The position numbers and the translations under genes were made by a program. This document shows positions 55,401 through 64,000 of a stretch of DNA of 64,000 nt, one piece after another. The stretch is from Patiria miniata (lineage: Eukaryota > Echinodermata > Asteroidea > Valvatida > Asterinidae). The DNA lies in NCBI RefSeq assembly GCF_015706575.1, contig NW_024037063.1, forward strand, positions 22,506,927 to 22,570,926, read 5' to 3'. The number at the start of each line of letters is the position of its first letter. The stretch's first letter is position 1. The notes below the pieces were generated by a model. It was not told where the DNA came from and ran no database searches. It saw only the letters and a list, made by a program, of their open reading frames with translations.

Positions 55401-56101
55401 AACAATAATTACGCCAGTTACTTTTCCTTTAAAGGCACATAGGATAGGATCAGTATCTTTTCATGCCTTTGGTTTGTTTCCAATAATAACACCACTCCAA
55501 ATCCAAATAATGTTCAGAACTTGACCAGTTGAAGTTTCAGCTCGGTGGATATTACACTTTTTGTGAAAAACTGTGAAAAACCACGCACAACCTTATCACG
55601 AAACATGATTTTTTTCAATAGAACTCTTTATTTCCAACGATCAGTCAATTGACTGATCGTTGAAAATCACCTACATTTCTTGATTTCTTTTAAATGACAG
55701 CAAGCCACAGGGAATAATTTCACGGGGTGTTTAGTACCAGTAATATTTTTAATCCAAGTAAGCTTTTTGATAATAATTCGGTAGGGAACTTTTGGGATAA
55801 ATGCAATGATCCTATATGGTTGAACTGAACAAGACTAACAAAGGCTGGATGCGAACCGTAATGCTCAAACATATGGTACTGCTCTACAAACTGGCCTATC
55901 TAGCTTTATTTGACAATATTGAAATTTCTTGATTTCCTGTTTTCAAATAGTGATCTTAACTTGAAGGAATCTTATTGTTTATTTGGTTTAAATCTTATTT
56001 TTTTTTAGATTCAGATGTTCATCATGGACTTGACCCAAATCACAACCGAAATCAAAAGAGCTGCAGCAGTGGAGACATCGGCTGTGCCTTCATCCAGTTA
56101 G
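46422..56101 (+). CDS. CCDC42: CCDC42/CFAP73 family coiled-coil protein
   Basis: Ciliary or flagellar coiled-coil protein. CFAP73 (MIA2) supports inner-arm dynein; CCDC42 is needed for sperm flagellum and head-tail assembly in mammals. Exons 46422-46477, 47319-47424, 47678-47782, 48533-48618, 48803-48974, 50678-50841, 51237-51305, 52320-52404 and 56009-56101 give 311 residues (human CCDC42 is 316). Family landmarks are [82 protein letters not shown], and [20 protein letters not shown] followed by [10 protein letters not shown]. The whole chain is coiled coil apart from the S/T-rich tail. Wording is closer to CCDC42, but the CCDC42 and CFAP73 paralogues cannot be separated by eye. Introns carry a minisatellite, three SINE-like elements, a large foldback and two M1 copies. 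Confidence 0.95.
47822..48260. repeat. Minisatellite (CACAAGTCCT-type), CCDC42 intron 3
   Basis: About 35 variants of TCACAAGTC alternate with CT, TGT, CATCA and GCCA spacers, with local higher-order copies such as CACAAGTCTGTCACAAGTCC. It starts 40 bp after the splice donor at 47783. Confidence 0.9.
49030..49400 (+). mobile_element. tRNA-derived SINE family S1, near full length
   Basis: Head GGGGAGTGTAGTGGCCTCGT (A box TGGCCTCGTGG), B box GTGGGTTCGAATCCAGC, then TTGGGCAAGGCACTTTGTCA and CTCCCCACCCAGGAGTAAAT, ending GCGCTATATATAAAT before an AT-rich tail. Same order as 30735-31002 on the other strand. Confidence 0.85.
51060..51130. repeat. C-rich low-complexity tract
   Basis: A run of CCCCTCCCCC and CCCCACCCC blocks in the intron before exon 51237. 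A short direct repeat of GCTTAACCACTTCRCGCTGG lies at 51385-51430. Confidence 0.7.
52541..52625 (-). mobile_element. tRNA-derived SINE head, copy 2
   Basis: The minus strand reads GGCTGGATAGCTCAGTTGGT, GAGCACTGG and a perfect T arm GCAGG/CCTGC. Acceptor halves GGCTGGA/TCCAGTC pair. The anticodon stem has two mismatches, so this is SINE or pseudo-tRNA rather than an active tRNA. Confidence 0.65.
52730..53300. mobile_element. Foldback element with inverted repeats of 100 bp or more, last CCDC42 intron
   Basis: Left arm: AAGCTTAAAATCTTAACTTT, ATCCCTGGCGAGTATTGGTT, TGATATT, and on to AAATAAAGGCATGTCGAAAA. The right arm reversed has AAGCTTGGAATCTTAATTTT, ATCCCTGGTAAGTATTGGTT, TGATATT and AAATAAAGGCATGTCAAAAG. 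The outer edges (GCGCGGAAAC.. and GCGCATCCCAC..) are weaker. A unique centre of about 250 bp separates the arms. Confidence 0.85.
53745..54090 (+). mobile_element. tRNA-derived SINE family S2
   Basis: Head GGTGGCTTAGTTCTCAAAGT (A box) and GTCTGGGTTCGATTCCTGGC (B box). A 250-bp body follows, ending in an A-rich ATTTATGTATTTATTT tail. It differs from S1. Confidence 0.75.
54505..54910 (+). repeat. Direct duplication, about 145 bp x 2
   Basis: Blocks GGCCGTAACATTGACATCGT, CCATGCTAAT, CTGACAATTG and GTTGAATGTGATGTCC (54551-54629) recur as GACCGTAACATTGGTAGTGT, CCACGCTAAT, CTGACAACTG and GTTGAATGTGATGACA (54820-54890). Confidence 0.75.
54943..55440 (-). mobile_element. Dispersed MITE family M1, second full-length copy
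   Basis: Starts TTTAAAGCTATAGTCCATCA and ends CTTTAAAGGC. It is the reverse complement of 42228-42745 over most of its length, sharing TGAAGTTTCAGCTC, ATTCTAGGATCTCA, ACGCGATGTCACGCACTGA and GGGAGTTTAGTCCC. Confidence 0.8.
55445..55825 (+). mobile_element. Dispersed MITE family M1, adjacent third copy
   Basis: TTGAAGTTTCAGCTCGGTGG, a perfect palindromic core GATCAGTCAATTGACTGATC (55638-55657), and GGGGTGTTTAGTACCAGTAA. It is the inverse of 7640-7965. A related fragment lies at about 58350-58405. Confidence 0.7.
55838..55912 (-). mobile_element. tRNA-derived SINE head, degraded copy
   Basis: Plus-strand AGGCTGGATGCGAACCGTAA and CTGCTCTACAAACTGGCCTA, then TCTAGC, line up with copies at 9100 and 52541. 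Confidence 0.5.
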
Positions 56102-59100
56102 ACATTGGATAACCCGTAATATATCTTGTTAATTTATGCATGAGTTTTGAATTTTACACCTCGTTTCCCATCTTCAAATTTTGCATGATGTCACCCACAT
56201 TTGTTATAATTTTTTCTCATTTACTTTGAAACCAATTAAAAGTCATCAGATATTTTTTGTTATTATGACTATTTTTATTTAATTTTTTATAGTGCAAGCC
56301 TCATTTTATGCACAATTTTAACTTGCATTTTTTCATGCATGATCTCATTTCATGTTGAATTTTTAATGTTCAAAACTGGTTCCGAACTGTTCAATGTTTT
56401 AGCATGGGCTGTTTGTTCTAAACCTACTGATGATGTTTTTTGTGACTTCAGGCCAAGAAATGTAGCACGAAGTCACTTGGCAAATCTCTTAAGACAGCGC
56501 TCTTTAAGTTTGTACTTAAACTATTGTTGTCATAGCTCTCTTGTGGCCTAGCTCAGCTCATTAGTTCCCCTAAAACAATATTTTCCACAAGTACACGACC
56601 TTTCTATTCATCCCCTTGCACGCCATGGGCTCTTTAATTAAAGGCCTCCCTCTTTGACTTCTGTTTTGACAACAAACATAATTTCATCCCATGGGGTTTA
56701 TAGAGTAGGTTTTTTCAATTTTGTATCACTATGAGGCTTTTCAGCTATGAGCAAAGGTGCGTATTTTGCAGGTGCCGAGCAATCCTTGAACGTTGCAATT
56801 TCCTAGAAGATTGTTTGTTATTGTAATCCAAGTCTTGGGGCCTTTCCGAAATGAATAATAAGCCTGTATAGAAGACTGTAGTATGTACAGTTGGGAAATT
56901 ATCAAAATTCATTGAAATTCACTTGAACAGAATCCCCCCCCCCCCCCCTCAGCTAAAAAAGAAAAAAAAAGAGTTGTATTTTGCCTGGTCCTTGTTTAGA
57001 AACGCGATCTGTCTTACATCAGTGAGTGATATTTAAGTTTTCAAACTATTTGACTTTGTAATATTCTTGTATATATTAACATAAATGTTAATACATTTGT
57101 ACATAAATTACTATTGTAAAATAAAACATTTCATGACAGGTTACGTAAGGATTCTTATTGTCTGTTTTTAATATCCTCAGATGTGGGCGGTCCACATTTG
57201 CAGAGAAAAGCTGCATTAGTGAACTAATGTTAAAAGTGAACAAAATTCAATTTTTTACGAATCGAAGAAAACTTTGTAAGTGTTAAAAGGATCTGTTAAA
57301 ATGGGGCGGGTGACCTTCTGACTTGAAGCTCTGTAACTAGAATAAAATTAACGCTGTTGGTTTGTGCTGTATTGTATAAACCAACCCCCAAAGCAAGATG
57401 AAATGTTAACAATGATTTCTTGGACACTATTTCTTGTTGCGAACAAGCGGATACCTAACATGCGCCCATGGCACTTCTGAGTGTGTTTTTTATTTCCTTA
57501 AAAGGTTATCAAGTAACACGCCATTGGGTGTGACTTTCCGGGAGTTGCTGTCAGTCCCATCACTTTCTGATCCAAAAGGTCATGTAGGTGCTGAAAACAG
57601 TAAATATAATCACATAGTGATCATGAGATTTATTATTAGAGTCGGATCAATGTTGTGGTAGTGGATGTGTATTGGATAGAGCCTCGACATCTGCCAGTAT
57701 CACCTGTTCTGTTACCTAGTCTGTCACCTATGTTGTCATACGGCTGTGGCCATCGCCCTTGGGTGACATACAATTTGTCACAGGTGTAGCGACATAACCG
57801 TGACACCTGCTCCCACTGACTTCCTGATCCGTCACCTATTCTCGTCACACACTTGTTATACCAGGTGATTTTACAGGTGTCGTTACTTTCCACTATTTTT
57901 ATATTTTCCCCTATGTTCATGTTGGGACGTGAAGGTTATTGACCCGATGGGGGCGGGTCTCGAGTTGTAAAATTGGGAGGAGGAGGATATGGCAAAAAAC
58001 CTAGATAAGATGGCAGTCAGGGTAAGATTCGTCAGGATTCTTCCTCATTTCAGGATTATTAGGGTCAGAGTTTTTCCTGATTTCATGTCTTTTTAGTTTG
58101 GATTATTCATGGTTTCAGGATTTTTTGTCCAGATTTTTTTCTAATTTCAGAATTATAAAGAAACCCATTTGAAATCGGGAATTGCTGATGTTTTTATATA
58201 GGCTTAGGTGTTTTTACCTATAAAAGTTTATACGGAACACAAGCTCGAAATGATATCGGAAGCTCAGCCACTTTTCAATGGAACAGTGAGCCCATAGAGG
58301 CGAACTTAACTGAAATGCATATAATAAGATCATTTGCTTTTCGTGCATCTTGTTCGTTTCCAATATAAAAATAACACCACTCAAAATCCGAAGAGTGGAA
58401 TATCTTACCTTTAGATCACTTTTCTCGTGAACTGCGAGACCACTTCCGTTCAGCAATGCATTCATCTTACCCAGAAGCTTTGATCACATTGTCTCAAATA
58501 AAGACTTTTTATATAAGAGTATTTCCTCAAGGCTTTTAAGAAGGGCTTTTACTTAAGTTTTACCAAGCGATATATATACCCCAAGGAATTCAATTTCACG
58601 CTGACTTGTTTCCTGCTTTAAGATGAAAGTCAGCAGTGCGGGCAATCACCTTTAACAGATTTCACTTCAGGAAACTGAAGAGAGAATCACATATTTTCAA
58701 GTCCCTTGGTCTTTGTCCTTTCTCCATCTTTGCTCAGTCTTTTCCTTTCATTATTTGATGATTTCTCGTCCACCCTTTTACCAAGTCGCTTCTCTGTCTG
58801 ACTCGCGTACTTTGCCCAAGATTTTCTCCCTTTCTCCACACTTCATCTCTCATTTCTTCATCTGCTCTTGTTCTAGGCGGTCCTTCCTTCGTTAAAATAG
58901 AGCTTATTTGAAATGTAGTCCTCTGTCTGTGTACCTGACTGACTGACTGACTGACTGATGACTCACTGCTTTATGCAATGAATTCTGTATCTTGAAAATT
59001 TAGACATTTATATTAAGAAGGCCAGTCTAGTGTTCTGTCTGCATATCTCACTGACTCAATGACTGACTGTCAGTTGTGAGCTGGGCAGTGCTATCGTATA

Positions 59101-60734
59101 GGATTACCCCGTATAAAGCCAATGAATGGGCTAAATCCGGCCCAATGTGCTGACCAGATGCATGAAAAGACTTCCAGTGAATAGCCATTCAGAATCAATT
59201 GAATAGAAATGTGTGTAGACCAGCTCAGTGAGTGCAAGTGTATCGATTCTCTTAATTTAGCTGGTTTAATCTTTTTGTATTTTTTTCCTAAATAATCGCT
59301 GCTTCCTTATTTCATCAAGGCAGAGGCCAAGTGTTTATGTCTCCTTAATTGAATTGCGTTATAATTTGGCGTTTGAAAATAATTGATTGCAATATTGTTT
59401 TGACGGTGTGGGCACGAATATTTGAACCGTTTTCAAAATCCTTGGATGCATGTTCAAAACATCTTCCTGGCAACTATCGTATTCATTTGATTTGTTTTCC
59501 CCCTTCTTTAAGTAAATTATTTATTTTCCAGAATTATGCGCTATGGTTCGAGCACATCTATCCTTATTTCCGTTTTCCTGTAACTTTTTGTCACCGACTC
59601 CACTCAGTCATGCCCGTGGCATGCTCGATCGAAATTAATTGCCCGCGAAATAGCGCTCCTCTTGAAAACACTTATCACTGTTCGTTTCACACATCTAATA
59701 ACACGTTATCGGCAAAACTAATGACAGGCCCTCGGTAATGTTATTCATAGAGTCCAGGGTTATTGTACACATTTCCTGGGAAGATAATTAAATAAGCACG
59801 AACGACGACTTTAAGTGACCAATTAAGACAGCATACGGGGCAAAACGGAAAAAAATAACGGGTGTACAATGTAGTTGTTTATTTAAGAAAGACGGTGACT
59901 GTCGTCAGTCCTGTCAAAAAGGGTTTTTTTTATGAGCAGAAAAAAACTGGAAAAATATAGTCAAACATCATCCTTGCATTTTAAGTCTGAATTAAGTTTT
60001 TCAAAAACCCCAAAGTCATCGTACGTATTTTATGTATACTTTTTGTGTTTTATTTAATCATTTTGTAACTACATTTGAACTAATCTGAAGTGAATACGCA
60101 GTACCAGGCGTTTTTAAAATGACCAGCAAAACAAGACTACCAACCGAGGAGCAAAGTTTAAGCACAGAAATCCTATACAAAGGTTGATTCAGACGTGACA
60201 GTCTGGAACAGAGTCTGTTATACGCGTCAAGAGTTGCTGACAACGTTAGGAACAACACTTAAACGTACCACACGCTGGTGTCAAAATGTAAGTGGCAATT
60301 TGAACTCGCCATCTGTGCTCAACACAAAAAGAACTTGTAACATTTGATCAATCAGTTTAATTGTTTTTATTTTGTTGCATTTTTTGATAAACCGCACAGT
60401 CACTCACAACCCGTCTCATCTTGTAGTTAATAACGGGCGGGTAGCTTTTTCAACTGCATGTACCATAACAAAATCCACTTTGTCCGTTTTAATGCCCCAG
60501 ACCTTGAAGTGAGTATGCTAAACCCCTAAGCAACTTTACTTGTTTTAAACGGATTACGGACCCGTTGCCTCTTCGCTGCTTAAGGAATTAACGGTTCCAC
60601 CTCAACCAATCAGCTTTATGTATTAACTGGATGAAGTGAGACACTAGTCACGCAACTTTAATACCTTTTTATAAAATTTGACAGAATGCCTTCAGGGTAT
60701 ACGGGAGAGTTTTAAAGGAAAAGTTGGCAGTTGG

Positions 60735-61005
60735 CAAATGCGCCTTGTATTGAAGCAATTATGCCGCCATCTTGGATCCCCAAGCGTAATGCTGCGTAGT
60801 AGAGGCTTTTTGCACAAAATATCCCCCTTAATTATTCTTTGGATAATAGCCAATCCAAGGAACAGGACTATTTAAATTTCAAAAAAAAATACAACTTTTA
60901 GTTTCGCCGAAGTAATGCAGCAGCAACTACCCGAGAAAATAACTTACCGCGCGTGCGTCAAGGGGGACCCAAGATGGCGGACGCTGCTTCAATGCATTGG
61001 CATAT
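60735..61005. repeat. Inverted repeats enclosing about 180 bp, with YY1-like motifs
   Basis: The left arm has TATTGAAGCA then GCCGCCATCTTGGATCCCC. The reversed right arm has CATTGAAGCA then TCCGCCATCTTGGGTCCCCC. It may be a MITE; target-site duplications are not clear. Confidence 0.6.
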
Positions 61006-63238
61006 CAGCAAGTCCGGTTAGTATAGCAATTAGTGAAAGAATCACCTGCAGTTGCAGAGGGACAAACCTTATTCCAATTTACCCGGTGGTGCCTGAATCT
61101 ATTCAAAAGAGACAATAATATTTTTTTTTCTTCGATATTTCTGTCTCAATTTCTCGAGATGGAACATACGTATTTGTTATGCTCCAATTCAAACGTACAC
61201 CTGAAACAGTATTCCAATATTTGACGTTCGTGTGTGTGAATGTTTGCCATGCATCATACTCGAGGTTGTCTATCGAACCGCTTGTAATAAAAAAGGGGGG
61301 AAAGTAATTGCTTTGTTCAACCAAACCAATACGAGTATCGATTTGTTCGTGTTTGATCCAATCATCCAGGTTTCATAGGGTCGGTTTCGTCCGTGAGTGA
61401 TTAAACAAAAATTGATTTTTGTAGTGCTTGGAAATTAATTATCGTGCACGGCTTTAAAAAGGTCGGAATAAAGATGTACCACAAAATGCAGTTTTCATGA
61501 GATGCGTACGGCCTAAACTTAAAACAAAATATGCGTTATGCAAGATTTCTTTTGCTCATTAGGTTTTTCTATTAAATTTTGTTCGTCACTTCTTTTCTGG
61601 CGTTTCAGTTTGGTATTGTGTTTGCATACCTTGGAGAAAATCCTCCAACAAAGGACCCACTTATTAACTTACTGAATGCACAGCTCATATTTCCCCCTCA
61701 AATTTGTAACCAAGTGTCCCCAACATCCGGTTGTCATGGTTGCTAAGTGTTAATGCGTTGCATCATGTCTTGTTCGTGACAATAAAGTGTCTACTATAGG
61801 ATGTGACTATAATAATGTAAAAAAAAAATGTACACTCTAGTCTCAAATTGCAAAACGCTGGTTAAAATTTGGTTAGTTATAAAAAAGTTGGTTAAAATTT
61901 AACATTGTGTAAATTTTCCAATTTTGCCCAACGTTTACCCAACGTTGGGCACATTTTGCCCAACTTTGCGAATTCTTGTTTTAACCAACTGTTGGGCTGT
62001 TCACCTGGTCATCAGTTGGTAAAACTTAGCCTGTGCCTGCTTCCTCATGTGCCCCAAAATTGTCGAACGTGTGGGACTTCCAAAAGGGATTCAAGCGCAC
62101 TAAGTACCCCTCCTCCAGAAAATGATCCCAGAAAGTTAATTCCCCTTCAAATTGTAGAGTTACTCCAAAAAGAAAACCTTCCATTGCCAGTGTAAAACAA
62201 GACATGATATTATTGTATCGGGTGGTCGCTGCACACTCGTGTTTATGCGTTCCAATGGAAAGACCTTGACATTCAGACTGTGCTGAAATGATTCCATGCT
62301 GAAATTATTCCCTTCCCACACATTAAACATTTCCTCAGTTTTTCATTTCCCACGCGCTCACCGGCGATTGTATGAAACGAGCAAAACAACATATCATCCT
62401 CTCCTTCAGCCGTAAGTGACCGAATAAACCCCTAGAGATCAATGAAGACGTTTGCCCGAGAAAAAAGGATTACTGCTTAAGATGAGCGGGGGCGACTCCA
62501 GTCTTATTATAAGAAGCAAGGGAGGGGGGAACTGAATCAATAAATTGAGGGGGGGGGAGGAAGAAACTCAAATCAAAGCAATGAAATATATAGAACAAAA
62601 AGGGCTAATTCTCCAACCTTTTTAAACACCTGAGAAAATACTATGAGTCTTTGGGCCTTTCCTTTTTACACAAGGACGCCTTTTGTGTCAGTAAATTTAG
62701 CCAAGTGACGAAGTTTGGTCTTTTTTCTCTTGTATTCAAATGAAGTATAATTCCCAATTCATGCAAAATGTAACTCATATTTTAATTGATGTGTCAATAA
62801 AAGCGATCATATTTGATTTTCAACTTGATCAATTTAGTGGTTGTGCTGAAATTTATATTTTGGTATCATTTCAAGAAACACAAAATTAAAAATACACAAG
62901 GTGATATACAAGTATTATGTTATTATCTAACATAATTTTAGTGTTTCCCAGTACATTTTCTAATCACAGCGTAACATTAATCATCAGCTCCTTTTGACGC
63001 TCACAATATTCAGCTACAAATCGTGACAAGGCTGAAGACTTTGTACTCGAATGTTAACCACCAGCAGAGAAATTGATGAAGATTTTTTTAGATGACAGAT
63101 TCAATAAAAAAGATATTCCAAATCTGAAAATAAATGATTGAGATTAATCTTAATATAAAGAAACCTATTTGCTTCGCTGTGTGTGGCACTGCCGTGGCAG
63201 AAAGTTTTATCCTTGGTTCCAAATAACCATAATCTAAT

Positions 63239-63345
63239 GATGCTTAGATTTGCAAGTAATTTTTTCACAGAGTGAAATGAATGGAACAACCGTGCTTAGA
63301 TTTACAAGTAATATTTTTTTGACGGAATGAAATATAAAATGGAAC
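63239..63345 (+). repeat. 58-bp direct duplication
   Basis: TGCTTAGATTTGCAAGTAAT, then GAGTGAAATGAATGGAACAA and CCG, recurs as TGCTTAGATTTACAAGTAAT, GGAATGAAATATAAAATGGA and ACAACCG. Confidence 0.8.
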
Positions 63346-64000
63346 AACCGTACGGCACTGTCACTGCTGTCGACATAGTATTACCGCTAAGTGAAACAAA
63401 ATATTAATTTACATGCATGGAAATATCTTTCTTTTTCTTTTTTGGGGGAGCACAATAACACGTAATACCTAATATTTTAAACTTTGATATTTTGACGACA
63501 TGTTTTTTTTATGGGGGAGGGGGCTTTTTGTGTGCTGTTGACTTACTTTCGTTTCTTAAAATCACATGTAAAATCTAATTGGTAATTAGCTCAAATTATT
63601 AATTGATAATTACTTACTTGATTCATTATTCAATCGTGCTATTTTTTTTTTGGTACACGTACTTGCTTGTGCATGAGCTATACTTGTGATGTACATAACA
63701 GAAACCACAGTCTTATGCAACTCTACAACTTGTGATTGATACTGTTAAGAAATACCAGATGTTTATGAACAATTTTTACTTGTGCAAGTACATTGTATAT
63801 CGTAATGATCCAAACTGCCCCAGGATATTTTGGGCATTTAATGTTGTCGGGATGAACACATAGCTTCAGATTAGTTCATCCAGTGTAATTAATCTACACC
63901 AGGCACAAAAACCTCAGAGGTTGCGGTGTTATGTATAATCTAAGTCAATTTTGGCACACGGGTACAGTACTTACATACATTTTACTTAATTTCTTATACA

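Larger units (their letters stand above)
56102..64000. other. CCDC42 3' UTR, then gene-free DNA
   Basis: AATAAA at 57120-57125 is a plausible polyadenylation signal. From there on I found no exon chain with splice sites or family similarity on either strand. Small structures: a C run (56936-56948), GTCACCT-type repeats (57700-57870), an ACTG microsatellite (58936-58960), an inverted pair of CGCCATCTTGG motifs (60735-61005), GTTGGTTAAAATTT with CCCAACGTTGGG (61857-62000), and a 58-bp duplication (63239-63345). Confidence 0.6.

Noticed and set aside
59349..59738. 129-codon open frame in the gene-free end
   Set aside because: Mixed hydrophobic composition, no recognisable domain, no neighbouring exons; within chance for this length of DNA.

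Overview
This is nuclear DNA of an animal. Genes are split by phase-consistent GT-AG introns, the bases are AT-rich, and introns and spacers are full of tRNA-derived SINEs, MITEs and minisatellites. The gene set (MAPKAPK5, CD2BP2, CENPS, an XRCC1-N-terminal-domain gene of the XNDC1 type, NIPSNAP1/2, CCDC42/CFAP73) is typical of deuterostomes. With the compact divergent promoters and repeat style it suggests an invertebrate deuterostome, perhaps an echinoderm or hemichordate. That last step is inference; no sequence here fixes the species.

Layout: (1) 0.6-6.1 kb, + strand, MAPKAPK5 lacking its 5' exons. (2) 8.0-16.3 kb, - strand, a 1250-residue S/T/Q-rich protein with a C-terminal RAMA domain. 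(3) 16.9-18.7 kb, +, CD2BP2 (U5 snRNP 52K). (4) 20.0-22.1 kb, -, CENPS/MHF1. (5) 22.3-27.1 kb, +, an XNDC1-like protein with an XRCC1 N-terminal domain, an RG-rich box and a C-terminal UBZ4-type zinc finger. (6) 28.6-31.7 kb, -, a 322-residue coiled-coil protein I cannot name. (7) 33.6-38.7 kb, +, a 1095-residue C2H2 zinc-finger protein with an AT-hook. (8) 40.7-46.2 kb, -, NIPSNAP1/2. (9) 46.4-56.1 kb, +, a CCDC42/CFAP73 ciliary coiled-coil protein. From 56.1 kb to the end I see no gene, only 3' UTR and repeats. I rebuilt every gene exon by exon and each closes into one reading frame.

The nine genes alternate strand without exception, so the window is a chain of convergent and divergent pairs. 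Three divergent pairs are tight: 596 bp (RAMA gene/CD2BP2), 208 bp (CENPS/XNDC1) and 184 bp (NIPSNAP/CCDC42) between start codons. The CENPS/XNDC1 promoter carries an E2F-type site and joins two DNA-repair genes. The other two tight promoters share an exact 12-base CTCF-like core.

Most unusual sequence: intronic tandem repeats in MAPKAPK5 made from the ends of its own exons with their splice donors; a TTAA-flanked MITE whose empty site can be read from neighbouring tandem units; a hammerhead-ribozyme-like motif of the Penelope-element type in a CENPS intron; several two-copy dispersed elements; and eight exact copies of AGAGGGCGCT in 64 kb.
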